28,345 bases of DNA from Verrucomicrobiota bacterium (lineage in GTDB: Bacteria > Verrucomicrobiota > Verrucomicrobiia > Opitutales > Opitutaceae): the NCBI GenBank assembly GCA_023426435.1, contig JAFAAS010000175.1, positions 1 through 28,345 of the forward strand. The letters run 5' to 3'. A model generated the notes under the pieces. The model was not told the origin of the DNA and made no database searches. It worked only from the letters and a program-made list of their open reading frames with translations. Both the position numbers and the translations under genes were made by a program. Numbering within the stretch: the first letter of the stretch is position 1; every line of letters starts with the position of its first letter. Below, piece by piece: positions 22,482 through 28,345 of this stretch.

Positions 22482-23447
22482 TCAGCTACCCCCTAACTGA
22501 ATCGTCCTCTCACCCACCGACGGCCCGTCACAACGCGGCCCTCCACGGGTAAAAATCAAGGGATCGATGCACATCCGGCGCGCTGTCTTCGCTGTATCCC
22601 AGGAATGATACACGAGAAACAGCGCCTTCCCGTCCGGCCCCGCCACCACGCTGTTGTGCCCCGGCCCGATCACTTTCCCTTCGACTCCGCGCAACACCAC
22701 CGGGCCGGCGTGACTCCACTCGTCGCACCAGGGTCCGAGCGGATGCTCCGCGACCGCATAACTCACGCCATAGCCTTCCGTCTCCCAACACCCGCCCGAG
22801 TAAAAACAAAAATACCTCCCGCCACGCTCCACCACAAACGGTCCTTCCACCGTGTGCCACGCCTCCCACTCACGATCATACCAACGCCGCTTTCGCTGAA
22901 AAATCTGCCAGTCGCTCGTCGCCCTCACCACCGTCCGCGGTTCGCCCACCACCGTCATCATATCCTCCGCCAACTCCACCACCGCCGTTCCCGTTCCAAC
23001 CCGCCCATCGAAAAAATCCTTCGCGAAAAACAAATACCACTTCCCGTCGCGGGGATCGCGAAACGGGCTCGCGTCGATCGAAAACGCCTCCCCGGGCATC
23101 AACTCTTTTCCCGCATCCCGAAACGGCCCTTCCGGCTTCTCCGCCACCGCCACGCGCAGCCGCATGTCTGCCGCATAATACATGAAAAATCGCCCGTCGC
23201 GCTCCGCCACTTCCGGCGCCCAATACGCCGTCGTCGCCCCCGCATCCAACGGCTCCAACGCCCCGCCCACCCACGTCCACTCCACGAGATCTTTCGATCG
23301 CAACACCGGAAACACCCGCCCATCCGCCTGTCGTCCATTCCCCGCGTCCGACCCCGTGCCATACGCGAAATACTCCCCGCCCACCCGCAACACGAAGGGA
23401 TCCGCCAGATAACCCGACCACACCGGATTCCGATAACTCAATTTCAT
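22482..23447 (-). CDS. Glycoside hydrolase family 43 protein (putative arabinofuranosidase/xylosidase)
   Basis: The five-bladed beta-propeller family GH43 cleaves alpha-L-arabinofuranosides or beta-xylosides by inversion. The expected acidic triad is visible: D16 (YLADPFVLR, general base), D125 (FSIDASPFRD, pKa modulator) and E201 (HTVEGPFVVE, general acid). Other family marks are SKDLVEWTWVG, YWAPEVAERDGRFFMYY and PGHNSVV. With ATG at 23447 the protein has 321 aa and no signal peptide, so it is cytoplasmic; a TTG at 23480 would add eleven residues. It starts 45 nt after the EEP-fold gene stop, so the two may be co-transcribed. The substrate is unknown. Confidence 0.92.
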   Translation of the reverse strand: MKLSYRNPVWSGYLADPFVLRVGGEYFAYGTGSDAGNGRQADGRVFPVLRSKDLVEWTWVGGALEPLDAGATTAYWAPEVAERDGRFFMYYAADMRLRVAVAEKPEGPFRDAGKELMPGEAFSIDASPFRDPRDGKWYLFFAKDFFDGRVGTGTAVVELAEDMMTVVGEPRTVVRATSDWQIFQRKRRWYDREWEAWHTVEGPFVVERGGRYFCFYSGGCWETEGYGVSYAVAEHPLGPWCDEWSHAGPVVLRGVEGKVIGPGHNSVVAGPDGKALFLVYHSWDTAKTARRMCIDPLIFTRGGPRCDGPSVGERTIQLGGS

Positions 23448-23492
23448 CTCGCACCGTGCGCCGCCACTTCCCTCGCGCAACCATGCTGCCCA

Positions 23493-24482
23493 CTACCGCC
23501 GCCCATTCTGCACGATCTGATTCAACCGAAATCCATCGATGTCCACTTTCACCTGCACCCAGATCGGCAGGTGATCCGACAGCTCATACGTGAATTGCGT
23601 CCGCGTCATTTTCTTCCGCGGAAACAGCTCCGCGATCCGCGAATCATCGATGAAAAAATCTAGCGTCCCTCCCGCCTGAATGAAATGATCCGGCGTCGTC
23701 GGCAAATGCAGGATCTGATCGTAGCGTTTGTCTTTTCCCAGATTCGATCCTCCCAAAAAACGCTCGCCCGCCTTCAACGCCTTCAGCGGCTCCGGCACTT
23801 TCAACCCGCACTTCGTCAACGCTCGAAACAACGCATCGTCCAGCGTCGGCGTATTGAAATCTCCCATCACCAAAAGATCGTGATCTTCCACGAACTTGCT
23901 CGCGAAGCGTTCCTCGATCCACGCCGACAACAACGCCAGCTCCGCCTCGCGGCCTTTCACGTTCCCACCCCAGCGCGCATGATTCGCAATCGCCAGGAAA
24001 TCAAAATTTCCCGCGCGAAACGAACACAGATACGGCGCCCGCCAAAACGACTGCGCCGCCAGATACTCCGTCGCTTTCTTCTTCCGCGGCGCCTCGATCT
24101 CCGCCGCCAGCCCGTTGAACACCACCGCGCGGCGATCGAACACAAACGCCGTCCGCTCCCGATTCCCTCCCGCATCCCCCATCCAGTCCGAATATACAAT
24201 ATCCCAATACGGTCCGAGGTAATCGAGCACGCACTTGAGCTCCTCTAAATTGTCGCGCAACTCCACCAGCGCCACCAAATCGAATTGCCCCATGATCTCC
24301 GCCACGTAATGCAACGCCGCCTCGCTCCGCCGTCGCGTCGGATGCCCGAACTCCCGCACATTCCACACCGCCACATTCACCGTCTCGTCCAGCTTCGACG
24401 ACGGGATCTTCGCCGCCTCAATCCGCTCCTTCAGCTTGAGCAGCCCTCTGGCAATCTGCGGCGAAACCGGTCCGTGATGCAT
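23493..24482 (-). CDS. Endonuclease/exonuclease/phosphatase (EEP) fold protein, second type
   Basis: A 329-aa protein with the EEP catalytic set: N41 (VAVWNVREFG), E74 (LVALVELRD), H168 (IANHARWGG), D208 and N210 (VMGDFNTPT), D255 (RYDQILH), and S302-D303-H304 (LSDHLPIWVQ). It starts with a helical segment (about 1-34) and has no signal peptide. It is clearly different from the EEP protein at 4136-4924 in length and loops. The role could be nuclease or phosphodiesterase; no substrate is indicated. It precedes GH43 on the same strand and is divergent from the adaptor gene at 24667. Confidence 0.85.
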   Translation of the reverse strand: MHHGPVSPQIARGLLKLKERIEAAKIPSSKLDETVNVAVWNVREFGHPTRRRSEAALHYVAEIMGQFDLVALVELRDNLEELKCVLDYLGPYWDIVYSDWMGDAGGNRERTAFVFDRRAVVFNGLAAEIEAPRKKKATEYLAAQSFWRAPYLCSFRAGNFDFLAIANHARWGGNVKGREAELALLSAWIEERFASKFVEDHDLLVMGDFNTPTLDDALFRALTKCGLKVPEPLKALKAGERFLGGSNLGKDKRYDQILHLPTTPDHFIQAGGTLDFFIDDSRIAELFPRKKMTRTQFTYELSDHLPIWVQVKVDIDGFRLNQIVQNGRR

Positions 24483-24666
24483 GACCTACGCCCCCGTTTC
24501 TGCCTCGTCTCCCCCGCCACCGCAACCCACCACCACCGCCGTTTCCCCTGAACCGCCCAACGGTGGACTTCCGCCCACGATCCTCCTAGCTGTCCGCCTT
24601 TTCTGTTTCACGACGTAATCTTTTATCTCCTCAACCGTCTTCCTGCGCACTTCCTTTCCCGCTCTC

Positions 24667-26049
24667 ATGGCCAAACCCAAATCCGCCGCCGGACTCATCA
24701 CCGTTCTCCTCGTCATCGTCGCTGCCGCCGCCGGAGGTTGGTATTACCTGAGAAAGCGTTCCACTCCGCCCGTCGAATACATCACCGCCACCCTCGCGCG
24801 CGCCGATGTCACTCAAGCCGTCACCGCCACGGGCACGCTCCAGCCCGTCATCACCGTCGAGGTCGGCAGCCAGATTTCCGGCATCATCGACAACGTCCTC
24901 GTCGACTATAACTCCGTCGTGAAGAAGGGCGACGTCGTCGCTCACATCGACTCCGCCACCTACGAGTCCCGCCACCGCTCCGCCGAAGCCGAGCTCGCCA
25001 ACGCCAAAGCCAATCACCGCCTCGTCCAACTCAACGCCGAACGCACCGCCACCCTCCAGCAAAACGGCCTCGTCCCGCAATCCGACCTCGACCAAGCCCT
25101 CGCCCAACTCGCCCAGGCCGAGGCCCAGGTCCAAACCCGCACCGCCGCCGTCGAAGCCGCCCGCATCGATCTCTCCCGCTGCACCATCTACTCGCCCGTC
25201 GACGGCATCGTCCTCTCCCGCCAGGTCGACGTCGGCAAGACCGTCGCCGCCTCCTTCAACACGCCCGTTCTCTTCACCATCGCCAACGATCTCACCAAAA
25301 TGCAGATCGTCGGTGCCGTCGCCGAAGCCGACATCGGCAACGTCACCGTCGGCCAGCCCGTCAATTTCACGGTCGACGCCTTCCCGAATCGGCAATTCCG
25401 CGGACGCGTCTCCTCGATCCGCAACTCGCCCATCACCGTCCAAAACGTCGTCACCTACGAAACCATCATCGAGGTCCGCAACGACGACCAGAAACTCCGC
25501 CCGGGCATGACCGCCAACGTCTCCATCGTCATCGCCCACCGCCCCAACGTCCTTCGCCTCCCCAACAACGCTCTTCGCGTCCGCCTCGAAAACGTTCCCC
25601 CGCCTCCGACCGATGGAGGCACGGTGCCCTCACCGCGCAATAACGCCGCACCCCTCAAACCGCTCCCCGACGACCAGCGCCGCGTTTACATGACCAAAGC
25701 CGGCTTCAACCCCGGCTCCGGCCGCCCCACGCCCGAAATCATCGAGCGCGCCCGCGAACTCGCGAAAGCCGACGGTTTCGAATTCCCCGCGTTCGGCGGT
25801 CCCGGCGGACGCCCCCAAGGCGACTCCAACGCCCCCGCCGTGCGCACCGTTTACCGTCTCGTCGGCACCGGCCCCAACGCTCGCCCCGAAGCCGTCAACG
25901 CCACCCTCGGCATCTCCGACGGCACCGGCACCGAAGTCATCGAAGGCCTTTCCGAAGGCGACCAAATCATCACGAGCGTCTTCTCCCCCGGCGGCACCGC
26001 CGGCCCGCAACGCTCCTCCAACCCCTTCGGCGGCGGCCGCCGCTTCTAA
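24667..26049 (+). CDS. MacA-like periplasmic adaptor of an ABC export system
   Basis: A 460-aa membrane fusion protein with an N-terminal anchor (about 9-28), first lipoyl half (VTATGTLQPVITVEVGSQIS and VVKKGDVVAHIDS), coiled-coil hairpin (about 98-168), second lipoyl half (CTIYSPVDGIVLSRQVDVGK), beta-barrel (VGAVAEADIGNV to LRPGMTANVSIVI), and a membrane-proximal domain split by an insert (about 310-390) rich in Pro, Gly and Asn. It links an ABC permease to an outer-membrane channel. The two following + strand genes encode the ATPase and permease. The ATG at 24667 lacks a clear ribosome site. The C-terminus ends in a Gly/Ser/Arg tail. Confidence 0.92.
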   Translation: MAKPKSAAGLITVLLVIVAAAAGGWYYLRKRSTPPVEYITATLARADVTQAVTATGTLQPVITVEVGSQISGIIDNVLVDYNSVVKKGDVVAHIDSATYESRHRSAEAELANAKANHRLVQLNAERTATLQQNGLVPQSDLDQALAQLAQAEAQVQTRTAAVEAARIDLSRCTIYSPVDGIVLSRQVDVGKTVAASFNTPVLFTIANDLTKMQIVGAVAEADIGNVTVGQPVNFTVDAFPNRQFRGRVSSIRNSPITVQNVVTYETIIEVRNDDQKLRPGMTANVSIVIAHRPNVLRLPNNALRVRLENVPPPPTDGGTVPSPRNNAAPLKPLPDDQRRVYMTKAGFNPGSGRPTPEIIERARELAKADGFEFPAFGGPGGRPQGDSNAPAVRTVYRLVGTGPNARPEAVNATLGISDGTGTEVIEGLSEGDQIITSVFSPGGTAGPQRSSNPFGGGRRF

Positions 26050-26063
26050 ATCCTGCCGTTCGC

Positions 26064-26096
26064 TTTGTCATTCTGAGCGTAGCGAAGAGTCCAAAG
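26064..26096 (+). repeat. Dispersed-type repeat with GTCATTCTGAGCG core
   Basis: The sequence GTCATTCTGAGCGTAGCGAA and its flanks resemble a short repeat found scattered in intergenic DNA of many bacterial phyla. Terminal CTTTG and CAAAG (26063-26067 and 26092-26096) can pair. It occupies the gap between the adaptor and ATPase genes. Confidence 0.6.
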
Positions 26097-26106
26097 CCCG
26101 CCTCGC

Positions 26107-26874
26107 ATGTCCCCCGTCGTCCAGCTTCAAGACATCCACCGCGTTTACGACTCCGGCGAAGTCAAAGTCCACGCCGTCCGCGGCGTCTCGCTCGAAATCC
26201 ACCGCGGCGAATTCATGGCCATCATGGGCGCCAGCGGCTCCGGCAAATCCACCCTCATGAACACGCTCGGCTGCCTCGACCGGCCTTCGAGCGGCTCCTA
26301 CCTCCTCGACGGCGTCGATGTCCTCAAACTCGACCGCAACGCCCTCGCCGATCTCCGCAACGAGAAACTCGGCTTCGTCTTCCAGGGCTTCAACCTCCTC
26401 GCCCGCACCACCGCCCTCGAAAACGTCGAGCTCCCCATGCTCTACGGCCGGCGCAAACTCTCCTCTCGCGAGATGCGCGACCGCGCCCTCCACGCCTTGG
26501 AGATCGTCGGCCTTTCGCAACGCGCCGACCATTTCCCATCCCAACTTTCCGGCGGACAACAACAGCGCGTCGCCATCGCCCGCGCCCTCGTCAACCAACC
26601 CCAAGTCCTCCTCGCCGACGAACCCACCGGCAACCTCGACAGCAAAACCTCCGTCGAGGTCATGGGCGTTTTCCAAAAGCTCAACGATCAGGGCATCACG
26701 ATCGTGATGGTCACGCACGAGCTCGACATCGCCCAGTTCTGCAAACGCAACCTCATCATGCGCGACGGCCGCGTCGTCTCCGACGTCCAGGTCACCAACC
26801 GCCACGTCGCCCAAATCGAAATGCAAAAACTCCTCGCCGCCGAAGCCGAAGCCAAACTCATCTCCCAAAACTAA
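26107..26874 (+). CDS. ABC transporter ATP-binding protein, MacB/LolD type
   Basis: A 255-aa ATPase with Walker A GASGSGKST (about 40-48), Q-loop FQGFNLLARTTALENVELPM, signature LSGGQQQRVAIARAL, Walker B VLLADEPTGNLD and the H-loop histidine in VTHELDIA. This is the MacB/LolD class, which drives mechanotransmission across the periplasm rather than substrate passage through the membrane. In E. coli MacB the ATPase and permease are fused; here they are separate. It starts 57 nt after the adaptor stop, and its last 20 residues are Ala/Glu-rich. The substrate (peptide, macrolide or lipoprotein) is not determined. Confidence 0.95.
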   Translation: MSPVVQLQDIHRVYDSGEVKVHAVRGVSLEIHRGEFMAIMGASGSGKSTLMNTLGCLDRPSSGSYLLDGVDVLKLDRNALADLRNEKLGFVFQGFNLLARTTALENVELPMLYGRRKLSSREMRDRALHALEIVGLSQRADHFPSQLSGGQQQRVAIARALVNQPQVLLADEPTGNLDSKTSVEVMGVFQKLNDQGITIVMVTHELDIAQFCKRNLIMRDGRVVSDVQVTNRHVAQIEMQKLLAAEAEAKLISQN

Positions 26875-26907
26875 CCCGTAGCGACAAGCATGAGCGAGGC
26901 CCGCGTC

Positions 26908-26964
26908 CCTCTGAAATCTCAAATTTTAAACCTCTCTGAAATCTCAAATCTCAAATTTTAAATC
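26908..26964 (+). repeat. AT-rich heptanucleotide array D
   Basis: Two direct copies built from AAATCTC and AAATTTT units: CTCTGAAATCTCAAATTTTA in the first copy, and the same with one additional AAATCTC unit in the second. It is a sharp AT-rich island between the ATPase and permease genes. Confidence 0.7.
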
Positions 26965-26970
26965 CTAGTT

Positions 26971-26998
26971 CCTTCGCGCCCCTTCGCGCCCTTCGCGG
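26971..26998 (+). repeat. Tandem CCTTCGCGCC units
   Basis: Two exact copies of the 10-mer CCTTCGCGCC and a partial third (CTTCGCGG), directly after heptamer array D and before the permease start. No coding potential. Confidence 0.65.
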
Positions 26999-27017
26999 TT
27001 AACCAAACCCATCCCCC

Positions 27018-28226
27018 GTGCGCTTCCGCTCCACCATCATCATCGCCCTCCGCGCCCTCCGCCGAAACAAACTGCGCTCCATCCTCACCGCGCTCGGCAT
27101 CATCATCGGCGTCGGCGCCGTCATCGCGATGGTCAGCATCGGCAACGGCGCCAAATCCCAGGTCGAAGCCCAGGTCGCCAGCCTCGGCCAAAACGTCGTC
27201 ACGGTCTTCTCCGGCAATTTCACCGCCGGCGGCGCGCGCGGCGGTTGGGGCAGCGCACCCACGCTCACCCCCGACGACGCCACCGCCATCGCCGCCGAGG
27301 TCCCCAACATCCTCGGCGTTTCACCCGAGGTCCGCGATCGCAGCCAGATCCTCGGCAACGGTCTCAACTGGAACACCCAAATCCTCGGCACGTCGCCTGA
27401 TTACCCCGACATCCGCAGCTGGCCCGTCGCCGACGGCTCCATCTTCACCGAACAGGATGTCCGTTCCGTCGCAAAGGTCGCCGTCATCGGCAAAACCGTC
27501 GCCGAACAACTTTTCCCCGGAATCGATCCCATCGGCCAAACCCTCCGCATCCGCAACATCCCGTTCAAGGTCGTCGGCGTCCTCTCCGAAAAAGGCTTCA
27601 ATCTCTTCGGCTCCGATCAGGACGACATCGTGATCGTCCCCTACACGAGCCACATGAAACGGCTCTCCCGCCGCACCCACATCAACTCCATCCTCATCCG
27701 CGCCGCCTCCGCCGACGCCATCCCGCGCGTCCAACAGGAAATCAACGACCTGCTCGCGCAGCGCCGCAGCGGACGCGAGCCCGACTTCACCGTTCGCAAC
27801 CAGGTCGAATTCGCCGAAGCCGCCACCGCCACCACCAAGACCATGACCGTTCTCCTCGGCGCCATCGCCGGCGTCTCGCTCATCGTCGGCGGTATTGGAA
27901 TTATGAATATCATGCTCGTGTCCGTCACCGAGCGCACCCGCGAGATCGGCATCCGCCTCGCCGTCGGCGCCCACGGCCGCGATGTCCTCATGCAATTTCT
28001 CATCGAGGCGATTATTCTGAGCTCCCTCGGCGGCCTCCTCGGCATCCTCATCGGCGTCGGCAGCTCGCAACTCATTTCCCACCTCAACGGCTGGCCCGTC
28101 CTCGTCTCGACCACCTCCGTCGTCGTCGCCTTCGTCTTCAGCGCCACCATCGGCATCTTCTTCGGCTTCTACCCCGCGCGAAAAGCCGCCCAACTCGACC
28201 CCATCGACGCCCTCCGCTACGAGTAA
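27018..28226 (+). CDS. ABC transporter permease, MacB/FtsX type
   Basis: A 402-aa protein with one N-terminal helix (about 21-45, SILTALGIIIGVGAVIAMVS), a large periplasmic MacB_PCD domain (about 46-270), and three C-terminal helices (about 278-300, 328-355, 362-392) forming the FtsX domain, including the conserved GIMNIMLVSVTERTREIGIR segment and the end FGFYPARKAAQLDPIDALRYE-like tail. It pairs with the ATPase at 26107-26874 and the adaptor at 24667-26049. The start is GTG at 27018. The 143-nt gap before it is filled by two repeat types, unusually long for a MacAB-type operon. Confidence 0.93.
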   Translation: MRFRSTIIIALRALRRNKLRSILTALGIIIGVGAVIAMVSIGNGAKSQVEAQVASLGQNVVTVFSGNFTAGGARGGWGSAPTLTPDDATAIAAEVPNILGVSPEVRDRSQILGNGLNWNTQILGTSPDYPDIRSWPVADGSIFTEQDVRSVAKVAVIGKTVAEQLFPGIDPIGQTLRIRNIPFKVVGVLSEKGFNLFGSDQDDIVIVPYTSHMKRLSRRTHINSILIRAASADAIPRVQQEINDLLAQRRSGREPDFTVRNQVEFAEAATATTKTMTVLLGAIAGVSLIVGGIGIMNIMLVSVTERTREIGIRLAVGAHGRDVLMQFLIEAIILSSLGGLLGILIGVGSSQLISHLNGWPVLVSTTSVVVAFVFSATIGIFFGFYPARKAAQLDPIDALRYE

Positions 28227-28262
28227 AGGTCGCGACGAGTTAAGGTCTCTACAAGTCAAGGT
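28226..28262 (+). repeat. Imperfect 16-bp tandem units after the permease gene
   Basis: AAGGTCGCGACGAGTT (28226-28241) and AAGGTCTCTACAAGTC (28242-28257) match at 12 of 16 positions, and a third partial unit AAGGT follows. It begins inside the permease stop codon. Confidence 0.45.
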
Positions 28263-28265
28263 GGA

Positions 28266-28286
28266 GCCCGGCGTCCCGCCGGGCTA
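28266..28286. other. REP-like GC-rich hairpin
   Basis: AGCCCGGCG (28266-28274) and CGCCGGGCT (28278-28286) are perfect reverse complements around TCC. There is no T-run. It lies 40 nt past the permease stop and resembles the hairpins at 5017 and 21986 in position and style. It could end the MacAB-like transcript or be a dispersed palindrome. Confidence 0.55.
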
Positions 28287-28345
28287 AGAACGCCTCCCAC
28301 TCAATCGCGCTCCCGCCCACCGCTCAAGCACGCTCCCGCCTCCTG

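Noticed and set aside
24631..25539. Minus-strand open frame opposite the MacA-like adaptor
   Set aside because: Gly/Asp/Val-rich shadow of a conserved gene without recognisable motifs.
1..28345. CRISPR array, tRNA or rRNA gene, prophage or transposase
   Set aside because: No regularly spaced identical repeats with unique spacers, no cloverleaf-like segment and no mobile-element protein was seen. The repeats found are short and degenerate.

Overview
The window (about 28.3 kb, GC-rich, densely coding on both strands) looks like chromosomal DNA of a Gram-negative bacterium, most plausibly Verrucomicrobiota of the Opitutaceae type. That assignment is an inference. It rests on a PEP-CTERM-tailed secreted protein, large secreted DUF5060 putative glycosidases with C-terminal Ig-like modules, a fused BatD/BatE-like protein, two tripartite-type export systems, and short degenerate repeats and GC-rich hairpins between genes. 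No tRNA, rRNA, CRISPR, transposase, integrase or phage gene was seen.

Layout. 1-1324 (+): 3' part of a BatD/BatE-like membrane protein, cut by the window edge. 1405-4924 (-): a likely operon with an endonuclease/exonuclease/phosphatase-fold protein, trpA, a response regulator-diguanylate cyclase and miaA. 5049-12079 (-): an extracellular or cell-surface block with a CHRD-domain PEP-CTERM protein, two paralogous DUF5060 proteins and, between the paralogues, a small secreted protein of unknown function. 12321-13046 (+): a secreted DUF922-like HExxH protein. 13083-17329 (-): an RND efflux pump with its periplasmic adaptor, overlapping by 4 nt. 17372-17809 (-): a DUF3574-like protein. 17897-21976 (+): diacylglycerol-kinase-family lipid kinase, metallophosphoesterase, SLC13-type transporter with two RCK_C domains, and a twin CBS-domain protein, closed by a rho-independent terminator. 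22067-24482 (-): a low-complexity lipoprotein, a GH43 glycosidase and a second EEP-fold protein. 24667-28226 (+): a MacAB-like export system with adaptor, ATPase and permease on separate genes.

How the genes work together. The two DUF5060 proteins are probably secreted polysaccharide-acting enzymes and the GH43 protein a cytoplasmic partner type, which suggests a polysaccharide-degrading lifestyle. The RND and MacAB-like systems export small molecules or peptides, and neither has its outer-membrane TolC partner in the window. The diguanylate cyclase sits between two housekeeping genes and probably shares their transcript.

Most unusual signals: (i) a tandem DUF5060 pair whose barrel core is nearly identical while both ends have diverged, a mosaic pattern suggesting gene conversion; (ii) a shared A/T-plus-C-rich element upstream of both paralogues, duplicated in one of them; (iii) degenerate arrays with a 7-bp period at four places, two of them inside the BatD/BatE-like coding region. 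I found no clearly new defence or mobile system.
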